The translations under genes and the position numbers were made by a program. Positions 8,216 through 17,253 of a stretch of 64,000 nucleotides of DNA are shown here, in pieces; positions within the stretch are counted from its first letter, which is position 1; every line of letters starts with the position of its first letter. Origin of the DNA: Pseudoclavibacter sp. CFCC 11306 (GTDB lineage: Bacteria > Actinomycetota > Actinomycetes > Actinomycetales > Microbacteriaceae); the NCBI RefSeq assembly GCF_008831235.1, contig NZ_WBKF01000002.1:186001-250000 (forward strand). Direction: 5' to 3'. The notes under the pieces are model-generated. The model worked only from the letters and a program-made list of their open reading frames with translations. It was not told the origin of the DNA and made no database searches.

Positions 8216-8279
8216 CGGCAGGTCTCACGTCGCCGTGTCACCTCTGTTTCGGCAGGTCTCACGGCGCCCGCGTCACCTC
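8216..8279. repeat. Two copies of a ~30 bp direct repeat
   Basis: Copy 1 is at 8216-8244 and copy 2 at 8250-8279. Both contain GGCAGGTCTCACG then CGCC, and end GTCACCTC. Each copy is itself an imperfect inverted repeat (AGGT..CACG with CGTG..ACCT in copy 1). It lies between the marR promoter and the 3' end of the flavin reductase gene. Confidence 0.7.
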
Positions 8280-8297
8280 AGAGCGGGCGTGCCGCGC

Positions 8298-8798
8298 TCA
8301 GGCTCGTGTGACCGCTGCGCTGTCGGCGAGCGTGAAGTACTGTCGATCGCGATACATCAGCGGCCCGGACTCTGGGCCTTCGTGCACGTCGAGCACTTCG
8401 GCCACGATGAGCTGCGATCGCCCGACAGTGAGCGTGTCGAGTGCTCGGCTGCGCAGAGCCACAGGGGCGTCGAGCAGCAGCGGCTCGCCGGTGGGCAGAG
8501 TGCCCCAGTGCTGCTCGGGCGTGAAGCGGGGTTCGCCGCTGCGCGCGAAGGCGTCGGCCACGTCAGCCTGCCCCTCGCCCAGCAGGTGCACGACGAAGGA
8601 ATCGGCGCCGATGATCTGCCCGGCCGACCCGCTCGACTTCGTCACCGAGAACACGAGGGCCACCGGGTCGACCGAGACCGAGGCGACGCTTGAGACGGTC
8701 AGCCCGAAGCGTCCGTCGGCCGATTCGGCGGCGACGATGGCGACACCGGCGGGATGCCGGCGAAAGGCGTTCTTGAACCCCTGGACGAGGTCGGTCAT
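8298..8798 (-). CDS. Flavin reductase family protein (FMN-binding split barrel)
   Basis: NAD(P)H:flavin oxidoreductase or the reductase part of a two-component monooxygenase, 166 residues. The family pattern is visible: FRRHPAGVAIVAAE, LTVSSVASVSVDPVALVFSV, SFVVHLLGEGQADVADAFA, and GRSQLIVAEV near the C-terminus. The ATG at 8798 has AAGGAG 8 nt upstream; the longer open frame upstream is ignored. No oxygenase partner is adjacent. TTTCGC and TACTGT with a 17-nt spacer (8907-8879) form a plausible promoter. Confidence 0.88.
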   Translation of the reverse strand: MTDLVQGFKNAFRRHPAGVAIVAAESADGRFGLTVSSVASVSVDPVALVFSVTKSSGSAGQIIGADSFVVHLLGEGQADVADAFARSGEPRFTPEQHWGTLPTGEPLLLDAPVALRSRALDTLTVGRSQLIVAEVLDVHEGPESGPLMYRDRQYFTLADSAAVTRA

Positions 8799-8878
8799 GA
8801 GTGGCTCCTTCGTAACACGTCTGCCTGCTGTGGCGAACGGCTGCTCTGCCGTGCCCGGGCTCATGTCATCTGATCGGC

Positions 8879-8907
8879 ACAGTACTCGCTGACCGCACAG
8901 CGCGAAA
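8879..8907 (-). promoter_or_regulatory. Promoter candidate for flavin reductase gene
   Basis: -35 TTTCGC (8907-8902), 17-nt spacer and -10 TACTGT (8884-8879), giving a leader of about 75 nt. Confidence 0.4.
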
Positions 8908-8989
8908 GAGCCGAAGCGGAACGTCTCTGTCACGAGACGCAACGCTCCGGCCCTGCGGCGCTGGTCGGCCGCGGTCTCGACGTCAGTGG

Positions 8990-10813
8990 CTATTCTGCGA
9001 CAGCCGACTTCTGATCGGGCTGCTGCGCGTCGCCCTTCTTCTCTGGCTTCGCGTCGACGCCGGCCTCCTTGCGCTGCTGCGCAGAGATCGGGGCCGGGGC
9101 GCCGGTCAGCGGATCCTGGCCGTTACCCGACTTCGGGAACGCGATGACGTCGCGAATCGAATCGGTGCGCGAGAGCAGGGCGTTGATGCGGTCCCACCCG
9201 AAGGCGATGCCCGCGTGCGGCGGAGCCCCGAACTTGAAGGCGTTGAGCAGGAAGCCGAACTTCTCCTGAGCGTCTTCGGCCGAGATGCCGAGGAACTCGA
9301 AGATGCGCTCCTGCACGTCGGTGCGGTGGATGCGCTCGGAGCCTCCGCCGATCTCGTTGCCGTTGCAGACGATGTCGTAGGCGGTCGAGAGCGCGTGCTC
9401 AGGATCTTCTTCGAAGCGGTCGATCCACTCGGGGGTCGGTTTCGTGAAGGGGTGATGTTCGCTCGTCCAGGCGCCGGCGCCGACGGCCACGTCGTCATCG
9501 CCCTCTTCGCCGACGCGCTTGAACATCGGGAAGTCGACGATCCAGACGAACGAGAACTCGTCGTCGTTCAGCAGGCCGTTGCGGCGGGCGATCTCGACAC
9601 GGGCCGCGCCGAGCAGCTCCTGCGAGGGCTTGACCGATCCGGCGGCGAAGAAGACCGCGTCGCCGGGCTTCGCACCGACGGCGGCGGCGAGACCGTCGCG
9701 CTCAGACTCCGAGATGTTCTTGGCCACGGGGCCGGCCAGGGTGCCGTCTTCTTTGAACGTCACGTAGGCGAGGCCGCGCGCACCGCGCGAACGGGCCCAA
9801 TCCTGCCAGGCGTCGAACTGGCGACGCGGCAGCGACGCGCCGCCCTCGTAGACCACGGCACCCACATACGGGGCCTGGAAGACGCGGAACGGGGTGTCTG
9901 CGAAGAAGTCGGTCAGCTCGGTGATCGGATTGCCGAAGCGCAGGTCGGGCTTGTCCGAACCATAGAGGCGCATGGCGTCGGCATAGGGCAGGCGAGGGAT
10001 CGGTCGGGGAATTTCGACGCCGATCTCGGCCCAGACTGCGGTCAGCACGTCTTCGGCCAGAGCGATGACGTCTTCCTGCCCGCCGAAGCTCAGCTCGGCG
10101 TCGAGCTGGGTGAACTCGGGCTGGCGGTCGGCGCGAAAGTCTTCGTCGCGGTAGCAGCGGGCGATCTGGTAGTAGCGCTCGAGACCAGCGACCATCAGCA
10201 GCTGCTTGTACAGCTGAGGCGACTGCGGCAGGGCGTACCAGCTGCCCGGCGACAGACGTGCGGGAACCACGAAGTCGCGAGCGCCTTCAGGCGTCGACCT
10301 CGTCAGGGTGGGGGTCTCGACCTCGACGAAACCGTGCGCGTCGAACACGCTGCGGGCGGCGCGGCTGACCGCGGCGCGCAGGCGCAGGGCCTTCGCCGGT
10401 GCCGGACGACGCAGGTCGAGGTAGCGGTACTTGAGCCGCACATCGGAGCTGACGCTCTCGGTCTCTTCGGTGCCGGCCAGGGCGGTGGAGACCTGGAAGG
10501 GGAGGGCGGCGGAGGGCGCGAGCACCTCGACCTCGGTGGCGACGACCTCGACCTCGCCGGTGGCAAGCTTCTCGTTCGCGTTGCCTTCGGGGCGCAGACG
10601 CACATCGCCGACGACCTTGACCACGAACTCGCTGCGCAGCGGGTGTGCGACGGCCTCGTCATAGATGACGACCTGAGCGATGCCGGTCGAGTCACGCAGA
10701 TCGATGAATGCGACGCCGCCGTGGTCGCGCCGACGATCGACCCACCCTGCCAGCGTGACGGTCTTTCCTACCAAGTCTTTGCCGAGCGACCCGGCCTCGT
10801 GCGTACGCAGCAC
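8990..10813 (-). CDS. aspS: Aspartate-tRNA ligase
   Basis: Class II aminoacyl-tRNA synthetase charging tRNA-Asp (possibly also tRNA-Asn in organisms lacking AsnRS), 607 residues. An N-terminal OB-fold anticodon domain ([20 protein letters not shown]) is followed by motif 2 ([20 protein letters not shown]), the bacterial insertion domain, and motif 3 ([20 protein letters not shown]). The C-terminal 25 residues are a Lys/Gln/Glu-rich tail. The GTG start at 10813 has GGAAGGA upstream. It is monocistronic and divergent from the histidine phosphatase gene across a repeat element. Confidence 0.96.
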   Translation of the reverse strand: MLRTHEAGSLGKDLVGKTVTLAGWVDRRRDHGGVAFIDLRDSTGIAQVVIYDEAVAHPLRSEFVVKVVGDVRLRPEGNANEKLATGEVEVVATEVEVLAPSAALPFQVSTALAGTEETESVSSDVRLKYRYLDLRRPAPAKALRLRAAVSRAARSVFDAHGFVEVETPTLTRSTPEGARDFVVPARLSPGSWYALPQSPQLYKQLLMVAGLERYYQIARCYRDEDFRADRQPEFTQLDAELSFGGQEDVIALAEDVLTAVWAEIGVEIPRPIPRLPYADAMRLYGSDKPDLRFGNPITELTDFFADTPFRVFQAPYVGAVVYEGGASLPRRQFDAWQDWARSRGARGLAYVTFKEDGTLAGPVAKNISESERDGLAAAVGAKPGDAVFFAAGSVKPSQELLGAARVEIARRNGLLNDDEFSFVWIVDFPMFKRVGEEGDDDVAVGAGAWTSEHHPFTKPTPEWIDRFEEDPEHALSTAYDIVCNGNEIGGGSERIHRTDVQERIFEFLGISAEDAQEKFGFLLNAFKFGAPPHAGIAFGWDRINALLSRTDSIRDVIAFPKSGNGQDPLTGAPAPISAQQRKEAGVDAKPEKKGDAQQPDQKSAVAE

Positions 10814-10880
10814 AGATGTCCTTCCGAAGAATGTGATGTCCCGTCGATTCTACTGTGCCGAGCCGTGCCAGGCTCGGTGT

Positions 10881-10972
10881 CACCTGCGCGGATTGGACTT
10901 CGCCGCCACGGATTGGACTGAATCGCTCGGTCTGCGCAAGATCGGCGCAGGCGGCTGTGATCCCCGCTGGTG
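10881..10972. repeat. ~90 bp inverted-repeat-ended element, copy A
   Basis: The ends are CACCTGCGCGGATTGG (10881-10896) and, inverted, CACCAGCGGGGATCAC (10972-10957). Inside, GGATTGGACT occurs twice exactly 20 bp apart (10890-10899, 10910-10919) around GCCGCCAC. The left 36 bp closely match copy B at 21396. It lies between divergent aspS and the histidine phosphatase gene. Confidence 0.75.
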
Positions 10973-11010
10973 ACGCGGCTCGCCGACTCGCACGCGCGGG
11001 CACGGTTGCG

Positions 11011-11016
11011 TAGAAT
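11011..11016 (+). promoter_or_regulatory. -10 element of the phosphatase-ccs operon (leaderless)
   Basis: TAGAAT ends 7 nt before ATG 11024. Confidence 0.6.
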
Positions 11017-11023
11017 GCCGCAT

Positions 11024-11719
11024 ATGTCTCCCAGACGCATCCATTTGGTGCGCCACGGCGAAGTCTTCAACCCCGACGGCGTGCTCTACGGGCGGCTGCC
11101 CGGGTTCCGGCTGTCCGACCGCGGCGAGCTGATGGCGAAGACCACAGCCCGGGCGCTCGTCGACGACGGCCGCCCGATCGCTGCGCTCTATGCATCGCCG
11201 CTGCAGCGCGCGCAGGAGTCTGCCGCGCCGTTCGTCGATCTCACCGGTCTGCCGCTGCAGACCGACGATCGCCTCATCGAAGCCGGCAACCAGTACGAGG
11301 GCACGGCTCGCAAACCGGGCCTGCACCTGCTGCGAGACCCCAAAGAGTGGCGCCGGGTCTACAACCCCTTCCGCCCGAGCTGGGGCGAGCCCTATCGGCA
11401 CATCGCCAATCGCATGATCGACGTGATGCGCGCCGCCTGGCTTGCGCGTCAGCGGGAGGTCGACGACCACCGGGCGCAGGATGCCGGCCTGGACGCCGAT
11501 CCCGACGCCGACATCGTGATGGTCAGCCATCAGTCGCCCATCTGGATGGCGCATCGTGCGATCGCCGGCGACGCGCTCTTTCACAACCCCGCACACCGCC
11601 GCTGCGCGCTCTCGAGCGTGACCAGCTTCGAGTACGACCCAGAGCACGACGTGTTCCACGAGGTCGCCTACTGCGATCCGGCGGCGGATGTGCCCAGCAT
11701 CGACCAGGGAGCCGTATGA
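11024..11719 (+). CDS. Histidine phosphatase / phosphoglycerate-mutase-like protein
   Basis: Phosphatase-fold enzyme of 231 residues with the catalytic LVRHGE signature at residues 7-12, YASPLQRAQESAAPF (second conserved Arg) and VSHQSPIWMAHRAI (second catalytic His). The length and the absence of the dPGM insertion argue for a general phosphatase rather than glycolytic PGM. ATG 11024 lies 7 nt after TAGAAT. It is first gene of an operon with tlpA-ccdA-resB; the stop overlaps the next start (ATGA). The substrate is unknown. Confidence 0.85.
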   Translation: MSPRRIHLVRHGEVFNPDGVLYGRLPGFRLSDRGELMAKTTARALVDDGRPIAALYASPLQRAQESAAPFVDLTGLPLQTDDRLIEAGNQYEGTARKPGLHLLRDPKEWRRVYNPFRPSWGEPYRHIANRMIDVMRAAWLARQREVDDHRAQDAGLDADPDADIVMVSHQSPIWMAHRAIAGDALFHNPAHRRCALSSVTSFEYDPEHDVFHEVAYCDPAADVPSIDQGAV

Positions 11720-12429
11720 CCCCGGGCATCCGTCACCACGACAGCCGTTTCGCGCAGAACCGTTTCGCACCGCACCGTGCCGCCCAGCAGAGCGCAGACC
11801 GACCGCAGGCACGCCGAGCGGCCGGCCGCGGCATCCGCCGTCTGGTCGCCGCTGCGCTCGCAGCAGGCGTCGCCCTCTCGCTGGCGGCGTGCTCGAACGC
11901 AGACCCGCTCGCCGAACAGCAGTACGGCGACTCGGCCGACAAGGGCTACATCTCGGGCACCGGCGCGGTGAAAGAGTTCGCCGCCGACCAGCGCCCGGCA
12001 CCCGTCACCTTCTCGGGCACGACCGAAGACGGCCGGCAGGTCACCCAGGACGACCTCTCTGGCAAAGTCTCGGTGGTGAATTTCTGGTACGCGGCCTGCC
12101 CTCCGTGCCGTGCTGAGGCCGGCGACCTGAAGACGCTGCACAGCGAGTTCGAATCGCAGGGCGTGGAGTTCTTGGGCGTGAACGTTCGCGACGGCGGCGA
12201 GACCGCGCAGGCCTTCGAGCGCAACTACGGCATCGACTATCCCTCGGTGCTCGACGCCGAGGCGGCCGGAGGCACCGTTCAGGCCGCCTTCGCCGCGGCC
12301 GGCGTGCCGCCGAAGGCCGTTCCGACGACCGTGGTGATCGGTCGCGACGGCCGGGTCACCGCGACGATTCTCGGGCAGCTCGACGCCGGCACGCTGCGGG
12401 CGCTGATCAAGACTGCCGTGGCCGAGTAG
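11716..12429 (+). CDS. TlpA/ResA-type thiol-disulfide oxidoreductase lipoprotein
   Basis: Membrane-anchored thioredoxin-fold reductant for apocytochrome c, 237 residues. An Arg-rich N-terminus precedes a signal helix and lipobox (VALSLAACSNAD, Cys about 57), so it acts outside the membrane. The thioredoxin domain has WYAACPPCRAE with the active-site CxxC, followed by LGVNVRDGGETAQAFERNY and the cis-Pro region AVPTTVVIG. The start ATG overlaps the upstream TGA, and the stop abuts ccdA with no gap. This matches the CcsX/ResA role of System II cytochrome c maturation. Confidence 0.92.
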   Translation: MTPGIRHHDSRFAQNRFAPHRAAQQSADRPQARRAAGRGIRRLVAAALAAGVALSLAACSNADPLAEQQYGDSADKGYISGTGAVKEFAADQRPAPVTFSGTTEDGRQVTQDDLSGKVSVVNFWYAACPPCRAEAGDLKTLHSEFESQGVEFLGVNVRDGGETAQAFERNYGIDYPSVLDAEAAGGTVQAAFAAAGVPPKAVPTTVVIGRDGRVTATILGQLDAGTLRALIKTAVAE

Positions 12430-13242
12430 ATGGGCGGCTCTCTCGCCGAGATCGTGCTCTCTGGGTCGCTGTGGGCGGGCGTGCCGATCGCGCTGCTCGC
12501 GGGGCTGGTCAGTTTTCTGTCTCCGTGCGTGCTGCCGCTGATCCCGGGATACCTCGCCTATGTGGGGGCGGTGACGCCGGGGCAGCAGGCCTCGGCTCGG
12601 CCCTCGACTCCTGCCTCGACATCCCCCGCGACTCAGACCGCGACTCAGCCGCTGACATCACCCAGCCGCTCGCGCACTCTCGTCGGAGCGCTGCTCTTCG
12701 TGCTCGGCTTCGCCCTGGTCTTCGTGATCGTGGGCGGGGCGATCGGCACGCTCGGCATGTTCCTGCTCTCGTACGAGAAGATCGTGACTCGGGCGCTCGG
12801 TGTGCTGGTGATGGCGCTCGGTCTGGTCTTCGTCGGACGATTCGGATTCATGCAGCGCACGATCAAGCCCGGCTGGCAGCCGCGGCTCGGTCTGATCGGC
12901 GCGCCCCTGCTCGGCATCGTGTTCGGGCTCGGCTGGACGCCGTGCATGGGCCCGGTGCTCGCCGCGATCCAGACGCTCAGCTTCACCAGCGGCGACGCCT
13001 GGGTCGGCGCCGTGCTCAGCTTCGCATTCGCGCTCGGGCTCGGCGTGCCCTTTCTGCTGATCGCCGCCGGGTGGGGATGGGCCAACCGTTCGCTGGGCTG
13101 GGCCCGTCGACACGTGCGCGCGATCAATCTGGCAGGCGGCGCGCTGCTGATCGTGCTCGGCCTCGCTCTCGCCACCGGCCTGTGGACCGCGTGGATCAAC
13201 ACTCTGCAAGGATGGATCGGTGCATATGTCACGCTCATCTGA
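12430..13242 (+). CDS. ccdA: Cytochrome c biogenesis protein CcdA
   Basis: Polytopic membrane protein, 270 residues, that carries electrons from cytosolic thioredoxin to the extracytoplasmic TlpA/ResA. The two redox cysteines are in [14 protein letters not shown] (about residue 35) and [13 protein letters not shown] (about 178). The region between membrane segments 1 and 2 holds a Ser/Thr/Pro-rich insert (about 55-78). Its start follows the tlpA stop directly, and its 3' end overlaps resB by 23 nt. Confidence 0.95.
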   Translation: MGGSLAEIVLSGSLWAGVPIALLAGLVSFLSPCVLPLIPGYLAYVGAVTPGQQASARPSTPASTSPATQTATQPLTSPSRSRTLVGALLFVLGFALVFVIVGGAIGTLGMFLLSYEKIVTRALGVLVMALGLVFVGRFGFMQRTIKPGWQPRLGLIGAPLLGIVFGLGWTPCMGPVLAAIQTLSFTSGDAWVGAVLSFAFALGLGVPFLLIAAGWGWANRSLGWARRHVRAINLAGGALLIVLGLALATGLWTAWINTLQGWIGAYVTLI

Positions 13243-15073
13243 GAACTCCGCCGAGGCCGAGCAGGCCGAGGCCGCGAAGAAGGCCTCCGCCGCCGACCGT
13301 GCTCGGGCCGAGGCCGACGCCCGGGCGACCACGCTGTCGACCGGCCGGCAGACCGAGGCACTGCCGCAGGATGTCAAACTCGGCTTCGTCGGCTGGCTGC
13401 GGTTTCTCTGGCGACAGCTGACCAGCATGCGCATCGCCCTGCTGCTCCTGCTGCTGCTGGCGATCGCATCGGTGCCTGGCTCGATCGTGCCGCAGCGCGG
13501 CGCCGATCCCAACGGCGTCACCAAGTACTTCAACGAGCATCCCGACCTCGCGCCGGTGCTCGACAAACTGAGCCTCTTCGACGTGTACGCGTCGCCGTGG
13601 TACTCGGCGATCTACCTGCTGCTGTTCATCTCGCTGATCGGCTGCATCGTGCCGCGCATCAAGCTGCACGCCAAGGCGCTCTTCTCGAAGCCGCCGAAGA
13701 CGCCGGTGCGGCTGAGTCGTCTGGCCGGCTACCAGCGCGTCGAGCTGCCGTCGACGGCGGATGCCGTGGCCGCGACGCCAGAACAGGTGATCGCCACAGC
13801 AGATCGGCTGCTGGCCGGGCGCCACTACCGCCGTGCCCGCTATGACCGACCCGAGTCGAAGGGCTGGCCCGCCGCAGTGAGCGTGAGCGCCGAGCGCGGC
13901 TATCTGCGCGAGACCGGCAACCTGCTCTTTCACGTCGCCCTGGTCGGCGTGCTGATCGCCGTCGGCATCGGCGGCGGCATCTCGTATCACGGACAGCGCG
14001 TGATCGTGCAGGGCGGCACCTTTCCGAACACGCTGAGCAGCTACGACTCGTTCAGCCCGGGCCGCTGGTTCTCTTCGGAGCGGCTGAAGCCGTTCGCCAT
14101 CACCCTGGACTCGTTCGAGACGAAGTACGCCGAGACGATGACCGACATCAAGAGCGGTGCCTACGGACAGCCGCTCGACTACACCGCAGACGTGACCGTG
14201 CACCACGCCGACGGCAGCGAAGCGCCCGGCCAGATCAAGGTCAACCAGCCGCTGAACGTCGACGGCACCGACGTCTTTCTGCTCGGCAACGGCTATGCGC
14301 CCAAGATCACCGTGCGCGACCCACAGGGGCAGGTCGTGTTCTCCGACCCCGTTCCGTTCCTGCCGCAGGATTCCAACCTCACCTCGATGGGTGTGGTGAA
14401 GGTCACCGACGTGGCTCCGCAGCAGATCGGCATGCTCGGCTATTTCTATCCCACTGAGGCGTCGGCGCACGAGGGCATGTCGATGTCGGTCTACCCGGCG
14501 CTGGACAACCCGGTGCTCAGCCTCAACGTCTACGTGGGCGACCTCGGCGTCGACCAGGGCGAACCCAAATCGGTCTACACCCTCGACCCCGACGGTCTCG
14601 AACAGATCGCCGGCGGCCCGAACTCCGGCGACGGCGGCAGCGTGGCGAAGTCTCTGCGGCTGACACCCGGGCAGACCGTCGACCTGCCGGGCGGCCGTGG
14701 CACGGTCACCTTCGACGAGGTGCGGCCATACGTCAGCCTCGAGATGCGTCACGATGCGAGCCAGGTGTGGGTGCTCGGCTTCGCGCTCCTCGCGGCCGCG
14801 GGGCTCATCGCCTCGCTCTTCGTGCCCCGTCGCCGCATCTGGGTGCGCGCGTGGAGCGAACCCGTGCCCGCAGCCGGGCCGAACCCGGCAGGCGAAGGCG
14901 AGACGGCATCCGCCGACGGCACGCGCACGGTCTTCGAGATCGGCGGCCTCGCTCGCGGCGACGACCACCTGCTCGAAGACGCGGTGCGCAGCATCGCCGC
15001 CCGTCTCGCACAGGCGCACGACGACACGAACGACAACCGGCCCCAGGCTGGCGACGCGGTGAAGAAGGGCTAG
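13220..15073 (+). CDS. resB: Cytochrome c biogenesis protein ResB
   Basis: Part of the System II haem-delivery and ligation complex, 617 residues. The cytosolic N-terminus (about 55 residues) is charged. Membrane helices come at about 68-85, 125-145 and 220-240; a large extracytoplasmic domain follows to about 515, then a last helix and a cytosolic tail. ResB family stretches include [28 protein letters not shown]-like VPQRGADPN, and [22 protein letters not shown] 13220 is preferred over ATG 13226 because AAGGA sits 7 nt before it. It overlaps ccdA by 23 nt. Confidence 0.94.
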   Translation: MHMSRSSENSAEAEQAEAAKKASAADRARAEADARATTLSTGRQTEALPQDVKLGFVGWLRFLWRQLTSMRIALLLLLLLAIASVPGSIVPQRGADPNGVTKYFNEHPDLAPVLDKLSLFDVYASPWYSAIYLLLFISLIGCIVPRIKLHAKALFSKPPKTPVRLSRLAGYQRVELPSTADAVAATPEQVIATADRLLAGRHYRRARYDRPESKGWPAAVSVSAERGYLRETGNLLFHVALVGVLIAVGIGGGISYHGQRVIVQGGTFPNTLSSYDSFSPGRWFSSERLKPFAITLDSFETKYAETMTDIKSGAYGQPLDYTADVTVHHADGSEAPGQIKVNQPLNVDGTDVFLLGNGYAPKITVRDPQGQVVFSDPVPFLPQDSNLTSMGVVKVTDVAPQQIGMLGYFYPTEASAHEGMSMSVYPALDNPVLSLNVYVGDLGVDQGEPKSVYTLDPDGLEQIAGGPNSGDGGSVAKSLRLTPGQTVDLPGGRGTVTFDEVRPYVSLEMRHDASQVWVLGFALLAAAGLIASLFVPRRRIWVRAWSEPVPAAGPNPAGEGETASADGTRTVFEIGGLARGDDHLLEDAVRSIAARLAQAHDDTNDNRPQAGDAVKKG

Positions 15074-15076
15074 GCT
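15071..15076 (+). promoter_or_regulatory. -10 candidate of ccsA, overlapping the resB stop
   Basis: TAGGCT starts in the resB TAG and ends 8 nt before the ccsA ATG. It may give a separate leaderless transcript. Confidence 0.45.
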
Positions 15077-15084
15077 AAGCAACC

Positions 15085-15972
15085 ATGGATCTGGCGCAAC
15101 TCGAGGAATGGTCGATGACCGCGGTCGTCACCGCCGGCATCATCTTCGGCCTCGCATTCATCTTCTATGCGTACGACTTCGCGGTTCGTACGGCGGGGCG
15201 GGCATCGGCGCACACACACAAGAGCCTGCGCATCGGCACATCGCTGTCATGGCTCGGGTTCGTCGTCATCGTGGCGGCGGTCGTGCTGCGCGGCGTTGCG
15301 GCACAGCGTGTGCCCTGGTCGAACATGCACGAGTTCTCGATCACTGCGGTCGCGATCATCGCAGGCGTCTATCTGTTTGTGAATCTCTGGCGCGACGTCA
15401 GCTTCACCGGCATGTTCGTCACCGGGTTTCTCGTGATCGTGCTGCTGCTCGCGACGACCATCTGGTACACCGCGGTCAAACCGCTGATGCCCGCACTGGA
15501 GTCGGCCTGGATCGTGATCCACGTGCTGGTGGCCATTCTCGGCACCGGCTTCTTCGCGGTGGGCGCCGCACTGAGCGCACTGCAGCTCGTGCAGGCCCGA
15601 CGTGAGGCCAAACCCAAAGACCAGCGCCGAAAGAACGCCTACCTCGATGCGCTGCCGTCCAGCGAGAAGCTCGAGCAGCTCTCGTTCACGGTGATCATCA
15701 TCGGCTTCGTGCTCTGGACGTTCACGCTGATCTTCGGCGCGATCTGGGCGCAGAAGGCCTGGGGCCGCTACTGGGGCTGGGACGTTAAAGAGACCTGGAC
15801 GCTCATCATCTGGGTGGTCTACGCGGGCTACCTGCATGCCCGCGCGACCCGCGGCTGGCGCGGCACTCGCGCGGCGGTGCTGGCCATCATCGGGTTCGCC
15901 TGCGTGCTCTTCAACTTCGGCGTGGTGAACACGCTGTTCAAGGGGCTGCACGCCTACTCCGGGCTCGGCTGA
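15085..15972 (+). CDS. ccsB: Cytochrome c biogenesis protein CcsA/CcsB
   Basis: Haem-exporting and ligating membrane subunit partnering ResB, 295 residues with about eight membrane helices. The tryptophan-rich haem-binding signature is WGRYWGWDVKETWTLIIW (about 231-248). Conserved histidines are at NMHEF and VIHVLVAILG upstream and YLHARATRGW after it. It starts 11 nt after resB. It completes the TlpA-CcdA-ResB-CcsA set, so no CcmABCDEFGH system is needed. Confidence 0.95.
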   Translation: MDLAQLEEWSMTAVVTAGIIFGLAFIFYAYDFAVRTAGRASAHTHKSLRIGTSLSWLGFVVIVAAVVLRGVAAQRVPWSNMHEFSITAVAIIAGVYLFVNLWRDVSFTGMFVTGFLVIVLLLATTIWYTAVKPLMPALESAWIVIHVLVAILGTGFFAVGAALSALQLVQARREAKPKDQRRKNAYLDALPSSEKLEQLSFTVIIIGFVLWTFTLIFGAIWAQKAWGRYWGWDVKETWTLIIWVVYAGYLHARATRGWRGTRAAVLAIIGFACVLFNFGVVNTLFKGLHAYSGLG

Positions 15973-15995
15973 CCCGCTCGGGCAAGGCCTCCGGC

Positions 15996-17012
15996 TCAGT
16001 CGGCGTCGGGCGAATCGCGCGTGAGCTGCGCGTAGCAGTCAGCGATCCGCTCGCGCCACCATCCGGTGCGTGCCGTGCCGGCGTCGAGCTGGCGCAGCGC
16101 ATCCGCATCGACCTCGGGCCACCCCGGGGCGATCGCGAAGTCGTGCACCAGCGGGCCGGCCACGACATCCCGATCGAAGAACGCACCGGTGCCGAGCCCG
16201 CAGGCGTGCTCGAGCGCCGGCAGTGCGGCCGCCACGCGCGCGCCGAAGGCGATGCCGACCGCCGTGTCGAGCGCCGACGAGACGACCGCGGGAAGCCCGG
16301 TCTCTCGCACGATATCGAGCACTCTGCGTGCGCCGCCGAGCGGCTGGGCCTTCACGATGATGAGGTCGGCGGCACCGAGCGCGGCGACCCGCATCGGGTC
16401 TTCGGCCTTGCGGATGCTCTCGTCTGCCGCGATCGGCACAGCGACTGCGGCGTTCGCGAGCATCTCGCGCAGCCGGGCGAGCTCTTCGACCGTCGCGACC
16501 GGCTGTTCGGCGTACTCGAGTCCGAAGCGCTCGAGCTGGGTGAGCGCGGCGAAGGCCTCGTCGAGCGACCAGCGCCCGTTGACGTCGATGCGGATGCGCA
16601 CGTCGTCGCCGACGACCTCTCGAACGGCTCGCAGGCGGGCTCGGTCGTCTTCGAGGGCCTCGCCGTGCGCGGCCACTTTCACTTTGACCGTGTGCAGCCC
16701 GGCGAGATCGCCGTAGCGCGCCATGACCTCGGGCACCTGTGAGGCGGGCACGGCAGGCATCGTGGCGTTGACCGGCACGCTGTGCCGCACCGGCTCGGGC
16801 TGCGTCTGCCAGCCGGCGTCGAGCGCGGCGGCCAGCCACGTGCTCGCCTCGGCGGTCTCGTACTCCAGAAATGGTGAGAACTCGACCCAGCCGCCGGGCG
16901 CCTCGAAGAGCGCGGCCTCACGCACCGTAACGTCGCGAAAAGGCGTGTTCATGGGCAGCGAGACGACTTGCAGCGTCTCAAGCAGCTCGTCGAGCGAGGG
17001 CAGTGTGCTCAT
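15996..17012 (-). CDS. menC: o-Succinylbenzoate synthase
   Basis: Dehydrates SHCHC to o-succinylbenzoate in menaquinone synthesis; enolase-superfamily enzyme of 338 residues. Active-site pattern: KVKV (K110/K112), metal ligands in RIDVNG (D143), YAEQP (E169) and AADES (D197), and the second catalytic lysine in IIVKAQPLGG (K221). ATG 17012 lies 6 nt after a minus-strand TAACGT -10. It is convergent with ccsB. It sits about 8 kb from the rest of the men genes, unlike menC genes embedded in the cluster. Confidence 0.93.
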   Translation of the reverse strand: MSTLPSLDELLETLQVVSLPMNTPFRDVTVREAALFEAPGGWVEFSPFLEYETAEASTWLAAALDAGWQTQPEPVRHSVPVNATMPAVPASQVPEVMARYGDLAGLHTVKVKVAAHGEALEDDRARLRAVREVVGDDVRIRIDVNGRWSLDEAFAALTQLERFGLEYAEQPVATVEELARLREMLANAAVAVPIAADESIRKAEDPMRVAALGAADLIIVKAQPLGGARRVLDIVRETGLPAVVSSALDTAVGIAFGARVAAALPALEHACGLGTGAFFDRDVVAGPLVHDFAIAPGWPEVDADALRQLDAGTARTGWWRERIADCYAQLTRDSPDAD

Positions 17013-17018
17013 GTGCCC

Positions 17019-17024
17019 ACGTTA
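17019..17024 (-). promoter_or_regulatory. -10 candidate of menC (leaderless)
   Basis: TAACGT on the minus strand ends 6 nt before ATG 17012. Confidence 0.45.
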
Positions 17025-17139
17025 CTCCACGGCGGCTGTGACGCTCTGCGTGCCGGGTGCTCAGCGTCAGTGCGATGCTTCGATCGCGGTGCTCCGATCA
17101 CGGTGCGAGCAGGGGTCATCTGAAGAGACATGAGTGTAT

Positions 17140-17170
17140 TTGACATGGAGTATTCGAAGTGGAGTATGCT
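17140..17170 (+). promoter_or_regulatory. padR-efflux operon promoter and repeated operator-like motif
   Basis: -35 TTGACA (17140-17145) and -10 TATGCT (17165-17170) have a long 19-nt spacer. TGGAGTAT is repeated at 17146-17153 and 17160-17167 inside the promoter, where a PadR dimer could bind. Confidence 0.5.
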
Positions 17171-17253
17171 CGCATCTGTCGTGCTGAGAGGTGCTGCGGC
17201 ACGCATGACGCAGCACACAGCACGTTCCAGCTTGATGCCGACAGGAGTGACGC

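Noticed and set aside
8216-8279. Possible CRISPR array
   Set aside because: Only two units, 5-nt spacing and no cas genes.
8917-8945. Hairpin CGTCTC-TGTCAC-GAGACG downstream of aspS as a terminator
   Set aside because: Only 6 bp and no T tract on the minus strand; not enough to call.
9215-10921. 568-codon open frame on the plus strand opposite aspS
   Set aside because: Antisense shadow of a clearly recognised synthetase; low-complexity Arg/Gly/Asp composition and no domain.
13235-15082. 615-codon open frame on the minus strand opposite resB
   Set aside because: Mirror of GC-rich third positions of resB; no membrane or domain pattern of its own.
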